Shown in pieces: positions 1-9,079 of a DNA stretch of 64,000 nt. This stretch comes from Bacteroidetes bacterium HGW-Bacteroidetes-8 (GTDB taxonomy: Bacteria; Bacteroidota; Bacteroidia; Bacteroidales; UBA932). The stretch covers positions 62,001 through 126,000 of the forward strand of contig PHCZ01000004.1 of the NCBI GenBank assembly GCA_002840895.1, in the 5' to 3' direction. The notes under the pieces were generated by a model. That model saw only the letters and a list, made by a program, of their open reading frames with translations. It ran no database searches and had not been told where the DNA came from. The position numbers and the translations under genes are program-made. How positions within the stretch are numbered: position 1 is the stretch's first letter; each line of letters opens with the position of its first letter.

Positions 1-1904
1 GACAACTCAATATCAACGAACTTAAAAAAGTAGTTGACCCCAGTTTAGTAACCGAAACTGAACGTTACGAATTTCGTTGGTTTGGCAAAAGCAACGCCAA
101 GCGTGAAGCCTTTACGCCTACAGATGCTACTTTGGTCTATGACGAAAACAGAAGCGTAAATCCCACCGAAAGCGAAAACATCATTATTGAAGGCGAAAAT
201 TTAGCGGTTCTAAAATTATTAAGCAACAGTTACCGTGAACAAGTAAAGTGTATTTACATTGACCCTCCTTACAACACAGGTAAAGACTTTGTGTATTCCG
301 ATAAATTTAACCAAGACAAAAAAGAATACTGGGAAGATACCGAAGTAACTGAAAATGGTTTTAAAATAGACACCAATACCGAAACAGATGGACGTTTTCA
401 CTCCAACTGGCTCAATATGATGTACAGCCGTTTGTTGATTGCTAGACAATTGCTCCAAGAGAATGGAATTATCGCCATTCACATAGATGAACACGAGGAA
501 CATCATTTAAGAAAATTGTGTGAGGAAGTTTTTGGAGAGGAAAATTTTTTAGGGATTGTGGTTTGGGACAAATTAAATCCAAAGGGTGATGCAAGAGCAA
601 TTAGCTATCAACACGAAAGTATTGTTTTATTTGCAAAGAACAGTGAGTTTTTATTAAGTAATACTGAGTTAAGAAGAGAAAAACCTAATGCTCAAGCTAT
701 TTTAAGAAAAGCTGAAATTTTGTTTAAAAAAATAAATAAAACAGATTTAGAAACTGTTAATGAAGAATTTAAGGAATGGATTAAATGTCAAGAAGGATTC
801 AGTGGCGGAGAGAAAGCTTATTCTAAAATTGATGAAAATGGAAAAGTTTATAGAGGAGTGTCAATGGCCTGGCCCAATAAGAAAAAAGCACCCGATGAGT
901 ATCTTATTCCATTAATTCATCCCATAACAAAAAAAGAATGTCCCATTCCAGAAAGGGGTTGGCGAAATCCACCTAATACAATGAAAGAGCTATTAGAAAA
1001 GGATTTAATTCTCTTTGGAGAGGACGAAAGAAAGCAGCCAGAACGAAAATATCTTTTAGAGGAAAATATTTTTGAGAACATACCAAGTATTCTCGAATTC
1101 GCAGGTAGTGATGATGCTTTTTTTAAGAAATTAGAGTTAGAATTTGACAATCCTAAACCGTTTAAATTCTGCAAAGATTTTCTAAAACCATTAATTTCTA
1201 CAGAAGACATTGTACTCGATTTTTTCGCGGGCTCAGGTACAGCTGGTCACGCTATAACCGAATTAAACCAAGAAGACGGAGGCAACCGAAAATACATTTT
1301 AGTTCAACTTCCCGAAGCCACAGATGAAACAAGCGAAGCCTACAAAGCAGGTTATAAAAAAATTAGCGACATTACCATTGAACGCAATAAGCGAGTTGTA
1401 GAAAAAATTATCAAAGAAAAGAAAACTGCTCAACCAGATTTATTTGACGCAGAAGTTAATGCGCAAGAGCAATTAAAAGGGCTTGGTTTTAAAGTATTCA
1501 AACTACAAAAATCCAATTTCCCGAGAGTAGAATATGCACCTGACCCAAATAAAACGCACGAAGAAAATATTGAAGCACTCAAGAAATACATCAGAGATAA
1601 AGAAGCTCAATTAATTTCTGCCTTCAATAAAGAAGAATTAATCACAGAAATTTTACTCAAAAACGGTTTTAAACTTAATTATACTTTAACGAAGCAAGAG
1701 CAATTTACCAAAAATGAAATTCTTTTTGCCACAGATGGAGACAAGGAAGCCTTGGTTTGCTTAGATGGCGATTTGGTAGAAGAAACTATAGAATATTTTA
1801 AGAAAAACACCGAGCAAAAACTCATTGTGCTAGAACGTGCCTTGGACACCACCAAAAAATGGAATCTAAAACACTATATGAAAGATAATTTTAAAGCGTT
1901 TTAG
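1..1904 (+). CDS. Type III-like DNA adenine methyltransferase (Mod), 5'-partial
   Basis: The reading frame is open from base 3, so the gene begins before the window. The TTG at 132 is an internal codon, because the residues before it read through without a break. It carries the N6-adenine methyltransferase motif IV DPPYNTG (nt 261-281) and, further downstream, motif I DFFAGSGT (nt 1218-1241). That order (IV before I) is the beta class used by type III Mod subunits. The stretch between them would be the target-recognition region. The C-terminal 190 residues are charged and helical. The stop is 2 bp before the SIR2-like gene, so the two are probably co-transcribed. No Res helicase-nuclease follows, which is odd for a type III system; one could lie upstream, outside the window. 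Family assignment is firm; the specificity is unknown. Confidence 0.88.
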   Translation, partial: QLNINELKKVVDPSLVTETERYEFRWFGKSNAKREAFTPTDATLVYDENRSVNPTESENIIIEGENLAVLKLLSNSYREQVKCIYIDPPYNTGKDFVYSDKFNQDKKEYWEDTEVTENGFKIDTNTETDGRFHSNWLNMMYSRLLIARQLLQENGIIAIHIDEHEEHHLRKLCEEVFGEENFLGIVVWDKLNPKGDARAISYQHESIVLFAKNSEFLLSNTELRREKPNAQAILRKAEILFKKINKTDLETVNEEFKEWIKCQEGFSGGEKAYSKIDENGKVYRGVSMAWPNKKKAPDEYLIPLIHPITKKECPIPERGWRNPPNTMKELLEKDLILFGEDERKQPERKYLLEENIFENIPSILEFAGSDDAFFKKLELEFDNPKPFKFCKDFLKPLISTEDIVLDFFAGSGTAGHAITELNQEDGGNRKYILVQLPEATDETSEAYKAGYKKISDITIERNKRVVEKIIKEKKTAQPDLFDAEVNAQEQLKGLGFKVFKLQKSNFPRVEYAPDPNKTHEENIEALKKYIRDKEAQLISAFNKEELITEILLKNGFKLNYTLTKQEQFTKNEILFATDGDKEALVCLDGDLVEETIEYFKKNTEQKLIVLERALDTTKKWNLKHYMKDNFKAF

Positions 1905-1906
1905 GT

Positions 1907-3193
1907 ATGGCAGAGGAAATAAATGAAAACTGGAAATATATTTTAATCAATGGAAAATCTAAAACTATTGAAGTTAAGGTCAAGCCATCAGATTTCAAAA
2001 AAGGAAGACTTATAAATTTATCCGATATTCGACCATTTAATAAAAAGGATTCGGAGGGCAAAGACATAGACCCTACTGCTGAACTGGCTAATAATGAAAA
2101 GCGTACATTTTATAAAGAGTTTTTCCAGAAGCCATTTAAAAATTTAGTGTTTCTATCAGGTGCTGGTTCATCAATGGATGTTGGAGGTAAATCAATGTAC
2201 CAACTTTGGGATATTGCAGAAAGAAAATTCCACTTTGAAGAAAAGGATAAGGCGATTGTAAAAAGTGATTTCAAAGATTTCTCTTCAGCTATAAATTTTG
2301 ATTATGAATCGAAGAATCTGGAATCCTTATTATCACACATTGAAGGAGTCATTAAGTTTTCGGGTGACTCAAAAATCAAACTTAAAGATGGAGAACAAAA
2401 TCTTTTAGAAATTAAGAAAGTAATTTTTAAAACGATTAAGGATGAATGTACAATCCCAAAGCCCCCAAATGATGCATTTCCGCACAAAGTATTGCTTGAA
2501 AAAGTGTTGCAACGCAAGCAAACCAGCCCAAGAGTAAAAATATTTACTTTAAATTATGACTTGCTATTTGAAGATTCCGCAACAGCTGTAAACGCTATTG
2601 TTATTGATGGATTTTCTTATACATTTCCAAGAACATTCAGCGGTAGATATTTTGATTATGATATTGTACAAAGAGAAGGAAGTAAACTAAAAGAAGAAGA
2701 TAATTTTGTTCAGCGTGTTTTTCATTTACATAAATTACACGGTTCTATTAATTGGGAAAGGAATAAAAATGCAGGAACAGTTGAAATTAAAGAAAATTCC
2801 GAAGAACCTTTAATGGTTTATCCACGAGAAGCCAAATATGAAGATTCCTACGAACAACCATTTTTTGAAATGATGGCACGTTTTCAAAGAAATCTTAGGT
2901 TAAATGATGATACCTTGTTGGTTTGCCTTGGATATAGTTTTAACGACAAACATATCAATGCGGCAATAGAAGAAGCGTTTAACCAAAACCCAGGATTTAG
3001 ACTAGCTGTAATTGACCCATTTTTTGATAATCCTAATGGATCTAAATTACTTCAAGAACTTAAAAGCAAAGCTTTAGAAACAGAGCGAATTATAATGGTT
3101 TCAGAAACATTTACCGACTTTGCCAGTCATTTCCCAGAAATTCAAACCTATAATGACGTAAAACAAGTTACTTTAAATATAAAAAATGACTAA
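1907..3193 (+). CDS. SIR2-like domain protein (defence NADase candidate)
   Basis: A 428-residue protein. After a roughly 75-residue N-terminal extension it shows a SIR2-type nucleotide-binding start, VFLSGAGSSMD (residues 81-91). A TLNYD motif follows at 214-218, then KLHGSINW (276-283) with a histidine in the usual catalytic position, and a late CLGYSFNDKHI segment typical of SIR2_2-like proteins. In such defence proteins the domain hydrolyses NAD+ during phage infection. It lies 2 bp after the methyltransferase and overlaps the HerA-like ATPase by 8 bp, which indicates translational coupling. SIR2 next to HerA is an established anti-phage pair. The NADase role here is inferred from family and context. 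Confidence 0.85.
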   Translation: MAEEINENWKYILINGKSKTIEVKVKPSDFKKGRLINLSDIRPFNKKDSEGKDIDPTAELANNEKRTFYKEFFQKPFKNLVFLSGAGSSMDVGGKSMYQLWDIAERKFHFEEKDKAIVKSDFKDFSSAINFDYESKNLESLLSHIEGVIKFSGDSKIKLKDGEQNLLEIKKVIFKTIKDECTIPKPPNDAFPHKVLLEKVLQRKQTSPRVKIFTLNYDLLFEDSATAVNAIVIDGFSYTFPRTFSGRYFDYDIVQREGSKLKEEDNFVQRVFHLHKLHGSINWERNKNAGTVEIKENSEEPLMVYPREAKYEDSYEQPFFEMMARFQRNLRLNDDTLLVCLGYSFNDKHINAAIEEAFNQNPGFRLAVIDPFFDNPNGSKLLQELKSKALETERIIMVSETFTDFASHFPEIQTYNDVKQVTLNIKND

Positions 3194-4892
3194 AACCAAA
3201 ATAAGTCCTTTCAAGCACGAATACTTTCTTGGTTATATCAATCAGGTGTTACCGCAATTTGTGAAAGTTCATTTTCCATCTTCGGTATTATTGAATGGAT
3301 TCACTCATTTTGGTAAAGAATTTAACGGTGGTTTAGTGGGTAGTTTTGTCGTGATTGAAGGCGATAAATATGGTTTTTTAGGTAGAATTACAGAATTATC
3401 ACTACCAGAATCAGAACGACTTTCTTTGAATGAGAAAGCATTTCAAACCAGTGATTTTCATCCTACAGGAAAAATTGAAATTCTTTTATCTTTTGATTTA
3501 TACAACCCTTTTGATGTCAAGAAAGGATTAACAGCCTACCCAAATATTGGGGCAAAAGTATTTGTAAGTTCAGGAGAATTGGTACAACAATATATGTCAA
3601 GGTTTGGTGTGAGAAATGGCGAAGAAGTCAAAGAGCCACCATTACTTGGTAGTTTAGTTTCAAGTCCAGATACAAAAGTTAAAGTAAATCTTCAATCTAT
3701 TTTTGGGAGACATTGTGCCGTAGTTGGCACAACAGGTGGCGGAAAAAGCTACACCGTAAGCAAACTTATTGAGTCATTAATTGCAACTGGAAATAAAGCC
3801 ATTTTAATAGATGCAACTGGGGAATATTCAGGTAGCTACAAAGGCATTAAAAGTATAAATGTTGGTAATGGAGAAAATATTTTTCATTATTCACAACTTA
3901 CAATTGATGATTTGTTCTTTATGCTCAAACCATCCATAAGAACACAAATGCCAAAACTTATGGAGGCAATTAGATCTTTGAAAATCGCAAAAATGTTAAA
4001 TGGTTCAGATATAACATACAAAGGAGAAACAGTAAAGATAGAAGAAGGTAATGTTAAAAAAGAAAATGCAAAGAAAAAGCCTTATGATGTGTTTTATTAT
4101 AAACATATTGGTACTATTGAAAACGGTTTAGCAGATTTTGATTTTACTAAACTTGCTAAGCAAATTAATGAAGAGTGTGCATATGATAAAGGAACTCATT
4201 GGGAAAACATTTATCAAGTTGATGTGTCTTATTGTATAAGTCTTATTTCTCGAGTAAACAATTTAGCAAACACCCCTGAATTTAACCAGATATTTGGTTT
4301 TCAAGAAGTTAAAAAAGAGACCGATATAACTAATCTTATTGATTCTTTTGTTTCTATAGAAAATACAACTGATTCGTTGCTAAGATTAAATTTGGAAAGT
4401 GTTAAGTATGATTTTCAAGTTAGAGAAACGTTAGTCAATGCAATAGGAAAATATCTTTTGAACAAAGCACGTAACAAAGATTTTGAGAAATCTCCTGTAG
4501 TCGTATTAATTGATGAAGCTCATCAATTTCTAAATAAATCAATAAAAGACGAGTACTTTGACACAAAACCATTAGATGCTTTTGATTCAATTGCCAAAGA
4601 ATGTAGAAAATATGGTTTATTCCTCTGTATTGCAACGCAAATGCCAAGAGATATTCCAAGTGGAACACTAAGTCAAATGGGTACTTTTATCGTTCATAGG
4701 CTTATAAACTACAACGACAAGGAGGCGGTAAGTAATGCTTGTAGTACTGCCAATAAAAACACGTTGGATTTTTTACCAATTCTAGGAGAAGGAGAAGCCA
4801 TTTTAACAGGCGTAGATTTTCCAATGCCAATCATTATGAAATTTGACAAACCTACAATAGAACCAGATTCAAGCACACCAAAATTAAACTAA
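3186..4892 (+). CDS. HerA-like ATPase (DUF87 type)
   Basis: A 568-residue FtsK/HerA-superfamily ATPase. The first 170 residues look like a HAS-barrel region. Walker A GTTGGGKS is at 181-188, the Walker B-like VVLIDEAHQF near 440-450, and a sensor-like ATQMPRDIP segment follows. HerA proteins form hexamers and act as DNA translocases. In SIR2-HerA defence pairs the ATPase assembles with the SIR2 protein. The start codon lies inside the SIR2-like gene. No NurA nuclease gene is next to it, unlike the archaeal DNA-repair pair, so the partner is probably the SIR2-like protein. Confidence 0.87.
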   Translation: MTKTKISPFKHEYFLGYINQVLPQFVKVHFPSSVLLNGFTHFGKEFNGGLVGSFVVIEGDKYGFLGRITELSLPESERLSLNEKAFQTSDFHPTGKIEILLSFDLYNPFDVKKGLTAYPNIGAKVFVSSGELVQQYMSRFGVRNGEEVKEPPLLGSLVSSPDTKVKVNLQSIFGRHCAVVGTTGGGKSYTVSKLIESLIATGNKAILIDATGEYSGSYKGIKSINVGNGENIFHYSQLTIDDLFFMLKPSIRTQMPKLMEAIRSLKIAKMLNGSDITYKGETVKIEEGNVKKENAKKKPYDVFYYKHIGTIENGLADFDFTKLAKQINEECAYDKGTHWENIYQVDVSYCISLISRVNNLANTPEFNQIFGFQEVKKETDITNLIDSFVSIENTTDSLLRLNLESVKYDFQVRETLVNAIGKYLLNKARNKDFEKSPVVVLIDEAHQFLNKSIKDEYFDTKPLDAFDSIAKECRKYGLFLCIATQMPRDIPSGTLSQMGTFIVHRLINYNDKEAVSNACSTANKNTLDFLPILGEGEAILTGVDFPMPIIMKFDKPTIEPDSSTPKLN

Positions 4893-5057
4893 TAGAATTT
4901 TAAAAATAAAAAAAAGCTAAATAATTATAAATTAGTTGATATTCTAAAATACAACAATCTAAAAAAACTTTCTCAAATGAGGTTTATTACAATTAATAAA
5001 ATTCAATGTATGCGAGAATTAACTAATTTTTCTAATTCATAGCAATATGAGATAAGA

Positions 5058-5363
5058 ATGGCAGACAATAACAATAATAGTACATCTGTAGAACAGAAAT
5101 GGTATGAAGAACCTGTAAAAAAATGGTTTGCTATTATAGCAGGTTTCATCTTTATTGCAGGTTTGGGTTATTCATTTGCAAGAATTCAATTAAATATTGA
5201 ATTTAGAATGGAAAGATATGAGATGAAACAAGAATTTAATGAGCATTTACAAAACCAAATCAATAGTTGTAAAGAAGAAAAGCAATCACTTCAAAATCGA
5301 AGGGTAGAAAACATTGAGGAAACTATTAAAAATTTAGAATCTAAATTAAATGAAGTTAAGTAA
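5058..5363 (+). CDS. Small single-pass membrane protein with coiled coil
   Basis: A 101-residue protein of no recognised family. A polar N-terminus is followed by one hydrophobic helix (about residues 26-44, WFAIIAGFIFIAGLGYSFA) and a charged C-terminal coiled coil rich in E, K, N and Q. It follows the HerA-like gene by 165 bp on the same strand and overlaps the next gene by 14 bp. It might belong to the Mod-SIR2-HerA unit, but the gap allows an independent promoter. Function unknown. Confidence 0.6.
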   Translation: MADNNNNSTSVEQKWYEEPVKKWFAIIAGFIFIAGLGYSFARIQLNIEFRMERYEMKQEFNEHLQNQINSCKEEKQSLQNRRVENIEETIKNLESKLNEVK

Positions 5364-6006
5364 TAAAAATAATTCAAATTATATTATAGTTGCCCTATTC
5401 ATTGGATTGGCAACTACTATTGGAATTTCAAGCTTACTTTATTTAGATAATAAAGATTTGGAAAACCAAGTTTTAAAAAGAGAACATTTAATTAAAAAAA
5501 CTATTTCAGAAGATAGTATTTTGAGTAAACAAAAATCTAAAACTGACAGTATCATCAATCATTATATTAAAGATTGTGATATTTTAATTAACAACGAAAA
5601 AGTCTCTACAGAGGAATTATTGGAGTATATGCATAGCCAAATAAGGACTATAGAAAAATTACAGATTGAAAACTCAAAAATATTAGATTCACTTAAAGTA
5701 TATAGGTCATATATTGAACTATCTAAATCCAATTTAAATGTGAATTACAAATCCGAAGAAAAAGACAATAAACTAATTTCTACAATAATTTTACCCACTG
5801 ATTCATTAAAAATATATAAAAAGCTTTACGAATTAATGAAAAGAGACTATGGTATTTCCTACGATATTGAAAGCCAGGATGAATATATTCAATATAGTAA
5901 AAGATATACAAAATTAGACTCCGCACTCTTTGTTTATAAATATTACAAGCACGTTTTGACAGGAGATTCTTTAGGTAATATAACAATCACTTTACCAGAA
6001 AAATAA
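5350..6006 (+). CDS. Membrane-anchored coiled-coil protein
   Basis: A 218-residue protein of no recognised family. It has one N-terminal hydrophobic segment (about residues 11-31), possibly an uncleaved signal anchor. The rest is a long polar, lysine- and serine-rich helical region that would face the periplasm. The ATG lies inside the end of the preceding gene in another frame, so the two small membrane proteins are translationally coupled and may work as a pair. Both are very AT-rich. Confidence 0.6.
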   Translation: MKLSNKNNSNYIIVALFIGLATTIGISSLLYLDNKDLENQVLKREHLIKKTISEDSILSKQKSKTDSIINHYIKDCDILINNEKVSTEELLEYMHSQIRTIEKLQIENSKILDSLKVYRSYIELSKSNLNVNYKSEEKDNKLISTIILPTDSLKIYKKLYELMKRDYGISYDIESQDEYIQYSKRYTKLDSALFVYKYYKHVLTGDSLGNITITLPEK

Positions 6007-6125
6007 ATAAAAGGACTATAATTATATAGAGTAACTTTATTCTGCTCTTCGGGGCTTGCATCACCTTACCTCCTTATTCTCCTTAGCATTCCCAGTCAAC
6101 CCAAACAATTTACGATGGCACTCCT

Positions 6126-6153
6126 GTAGCCTTCCCTAAAAAGGGAAGGCTAC
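6126..6153. terminator. Perfect 12-bp stem-loop between converging genes
   Basis: GTAGCCTTCCCT (6126-6137) and its exact complement (6142-6153) enclose a 4-nt AAAA loop. No T-run follows on either side. It may be a factor-dependent or processed terminator for the converging genes, or part of a dispersed repeat; it lies just left of the IS21-like repeat copy. Confidence 0.4.
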
Positions 6154-6170
6154 ATTACCTTCATTTAAAA

Positions 6171-6385
6171 AGCTATTTCGACCGTTTACAAGCACAATTC
6201 CGGTTGAATTTGTGCAACATGGGTGTCTATTTCCAAAGTACCTCCATTTATTAAGTCCACAATTTCCTAATGTCCATACAATAGTTATATTCCTATATCC
6301 AAGCAGAGGGGTCAGTATCAACCGGAATGGCTGCTTTAATAAAATTGGATTTTTTGGGGAGGGTCAGCTTAGCCCGGTATATCCA
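6171..6385. repeat. Dispersed IS21-end-like repeat, copy 1
   Basis: This segment aligns along its whole length, with gaps, to 10959-11169 and 20181-20393. Shared blocks in order: AGCTATTTCG, then CCGGTT with AATTTGTGC, then GGTCAGTATC-N3-CGGAATG, then GGCT or GGAT before GGGGAGGG, then CAGCTTAGCCCGG. Repeated GGTCAn-CCGGAAT units resemble the multiple terminal repeats of IS21-family elements. No transposase remains, so it is read as a solo end or a non-autonomous remnant. Its right end (6364-6385) supplies the stop codon and last residues of the CoiA-like gene. Confidence 0.6.
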
Positions 6386-7824
6386 AATATTTTTTTAACA
6401 AAATCCTGATGTGAGATTTTTATAAATGTATTACTATTTTGAAGATGAAAAATACTGTTTCCAAAATCTAAATAAAGTGGTTTTTTAGCAAAGTCCCAGG
6501 TTTTTCTTTTATACTTCCAGTGATACCCATATACACCTTTATAATCTTTCATGATATCATATCTGCGCTTTTTTATTGCTTTCTCAGCTCTTTCATTAGC
6601 CTTAATTTCCTCAAGTTGTTCCTGCCTGATGGTTTCCTGTAATTGTTCCTCTTGAACTTTTAACTCATTTTGCAATTCCAAATTCTTATCTTTTAATTTA
6701 ACTATTGTAGCCTTACCATTCATTTTTTCAGTTCTTAGAAAGCTCTCAATATCAATTTTTAAAGTATCTTTCTGTTTAAATTGATTATTCTTAACCTTTA
6801 AAATATTCCCTTCAAGTTTTACAATTTCAGTATTAAGGGTTTCAATAATAGTAGTAAAGTCTATAACCAGAATATAATTTTGATTTCGAGACATCCTATC
6901 AAAATCTTGAGCAGAAGAAAAATTGATAATGTCCGGAAAGAAAGAATTCATACTTTCTTTTTTTATCAATTTGCAGATTTTATAGTGTTTGGAGCTAATT
7001 AACTTATAATCTACAATTGTGAAATTTTCTAAACTAGGGATTTTACATTTTTCAAAAGTTTCAATTTTTTCTAAATGCGATTTTTTTAATTTGATAGTTT
7101 CTGTATATTCTTCTAAAGTTTTGGACAATAGTGGTAAACCTTCTCTAATAGCAGACTTGAAACTTTTTAATGGATTGTAATAGCCCAAAGTCCCTTCTAA
7201 AAATTGGTCAACGGTCTGATTTAAATCACTTTCAAGCTTTATTATTTCGTCAATGTTATCTGTTAATTTTCTTATTTTATAACCATTTGAATTTATTTCT
7301 CTTTCAATAGTTGTAATATCATTTTTTAAAGCACTTACGTTAACACTGTCTTTTGAAAAAATAGAATCTAAATTAAAAGTAGGATTGGTTTTGTCTAAAT
7401 AACTAAGCTGTGCTGTTACTACACTCCATATTTCAAAGTTTTCTTTGAACCCTTCAGCATTTATAAGCCATATCATGTTGCTATAAAACCTCTCACGCTT
7501 CTTCACGTCAGTGGAAGAAATAGAGGAGTTTTGAAACTCAACAACTAAGCCTGAAGTTGTTTTTATATCTGCTCTGTGAATTTGTTCTCCATCGCTTACT
7601 ATAACCTCTTGCCATTCTATAGGAAATTTCTTTTTCCATTTACGATGCCATTCAGTTTCATTTTCTTTCCAAAAATCACATTTGGCCAAATCTATATGCC
7701 TCCAATGATGAATATTTATTTCACCACAATATGCCCTTACTTCATTTTTACAAACCTGGCATTTCCCAAGCCCGCCTTTATATGCTTGAATTCTATTTCC
7801 ATTAATGTCTAGTGCAATTAACAA
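6364..7824 (-). CDS. CoiA-like nuclease-domain protein with long coiled coil
   Basis: A 486-residue protein. The N-terminus carries a CxxC pair and nearby His residues (HHWRH), suggesting a zinc site. Then come TEWHRKWK and the CoiA-type nuclease motif HRADIKTTSGLVVEFQNS, in which D and E-x-Q match the restriction-like fold of competence protein CoiA. The second half is a long charged coiled coil. CoiA in Gram-positive bacteria acts in natural transformation; Bacteroidota relatives are common in islands and may act on foreign DNA. The last residues (GYTGLS) and the TGA stop fall inside the IS21-like repeat, so the original C-terminus may have been replaced. Confidence 0.75.
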   Translation of the reverse strand: MLIALDINGNRIQAYKGGLGKCQVCKNEVRAYCGEINIHHWRHIDLAKCDFWKENETEWHRKWKKKFPIEWQEVIVSDGEQIHRADIKTTSGLVVEFQNSSISSTDVKKRERFYSNMIWLINAEGFKENFEIWSVVTAQLSYLDKTNPTFNLDSIFSKDSVNVSALKNDITTIEREINSNGYKIRKLTDNIDEIIKLESDLNQTVDQFLEGTLGYYNPLKSFKSAIREGLPLLSKTLEEYTETIKLKKSHLEKIETFEKCKIPSLENFTIVDYKLISSKHYKICKLIKKESMNSFFPDIINFSSAQDFDRMSRNQNYILVIDFTTIIETLNTEIVKLEGNILKVKNNQFKQKDTLKIDIESFLRTEKMNGKATIVKLKDKNLELQNELKVQEEQLQETIRQEQLEEIKANERAEKAIKKRRYDIMKDYKGVYGYHWKYKRKTWDFAKKPLYLDFGNSIFHLQNSNTFIKISHQDFVKKIFGYTGLS

Positions 7825-8015
7825 ACGGTATTCTTTTTAGATTTAAATAATTTTTAGTAGGCTGATAAATAAAATTGCATCACATAAATAAACACCCCGG
7901 TCTTTGGGCACATCATATTCAATCAGATAAATTATTTGTTGAATGAGATTGGTTAAACATCCATTACAAAGCGTTGTTTAACTCACTTTTTATGTAGGCT
8001 AATAGAAAGTGTGCT

Positions 8016-9074
8016 CTAATTTAATTTCTCTTTACCTGCGCTAGGATTATTGCTTTCAAGCTCTACTGCTCTTAAGTTTATCGAGTTTATTTTCATTAGC
8101 TTCACAGATTTGCATTCCATTATCTCTTGGCTAAAAATGACAATATTATTTCCTTCTGGGTGCAATGAGCTGCTAAATCTAATTCCATTCGCTCCGGTAA
8201 ATACCTTGATAAATTCACAAATAAACTGAGTAGGTATATATTCAAGTTCGCTGTCATACCTGCGCATAGGTTTTGATAAATCCCTGCTTATTCTTTGTCT
8301 TAAAAGTTTGCTCTTTATTGTCTTGTTTACGGTATTCGCATTCGGTTGAAATAACGGTGTGTCCTCTGTGAAATCAACTAGTTTTACTGAATCAAATCCA
8401 TTTTTTAATTGAAAGGTCCCAACACTCAACTCATCTAGATATGATGCTCTTACTTCATAAAGCACAGTGTCTGGTTTATCACTTAGATACAAAAATGGAA
8501 TTCCTGATGGATTTGCTCTACCACCGGCAGCAAGTTCCTTAGGGGGGCAATTCATTACTTCAGTCTCATAAACAGGTAAACCACTTTGATGGTGAAGCCT
8601 GGCACGATACAATGGAATATCAGATGTTAATTTATATTGGGTATTGAAAAATCCATCCCAACCCAAATCTTCAATACGCTCTATGTTTATCACAAATCGA
8701 TTGTTCCACTTTAGCTCTTCCTTTAATAACTCCCAGTGACTATAATTTTCAATGATATCATTTGTATAATCAACCAACTCATTGGCGGAAGTGACCTCTG
8801 TTGAAAGCTGGGGCAACACAAAATTTAAAATTTTATTCGCTACACCATGAGAACTAAAAAAACTCCAATGGCCTTGTATTTTGGCATTTAATGGTTCTCC
8901 TGTTTGGGTGAGCTGGTAGTTATCAATCAGTTCTTGAAAGAAGTCTAACATTTCTGCAATATCCAATAACTGTTGGTTTTCAGAATCACATACATTACAA
9001 TTCCCTTTTTCAGAAGAGGACGAAATAAAACCTTTAAGCTCTTTGTCGGCAAAACAATTGGAACAAACTTTCAT
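8016..9074 (-). CDS. RES-domain protein with HEPN/RES-type N-terminus
   Basis: A 352-residue protein. The N-terminus has two CxxC-type pairs (CSNC, CNVC), a zinc-ribbon signature, followed by a helical region like the N-terminal domain found on RES proteins. The second half is a RES domain: PLYRAR gives the Arg, LYLSDKPDTVLYEVR the Glu, and a later serine completes the R-E-S set. RES toxins degrade NAD+. The gene follows the sce7725-like gene by 5 bp, so it is the last member of a three-gene operon. No classical Xre-type RES antitoxin is adjacent, so the flanking genes may control it. Confidence 0.78.
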   Translation of the reverse strand: MKVCSNCFADKELKGFISSSSEKGNCNVCDSENQQLLDIAEMLDFFQELIDNYQLTQTGEPLNAKIQGHWSFFSSHGVANKILNFVLPQLSTEVTSANELVDYTNDIIENYSHWELLKEELKWNNRFVINIERIEDLGWDGFFNTQYKLTSDIPLYRARLHHQSGLPVYETEVMNCPPKELAAGGRANPSGIPFLYLSDKPDTVLYEVRASYLDELSVGTFQLKNGFDSVKLVDFTEDTPLFQPNANTVNKTIKSKLLRQRISRDLSKPMRRYDSELEYIPTQFICEFIKVFTGANGIRFSSSLHPEGNNIVIFSQEIMECKSVKLMKINSINLRAVELESNNPSAGKEKLN

Positions 9075-9079
9075 GACAA

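Noticed and set aside
132-134. TTG at 132 as start of the methyltransferase
   Set aside because: The frame is open without a stop from base 3 and the upstream residues look like family sequence, so the gene is cut by the window edge.
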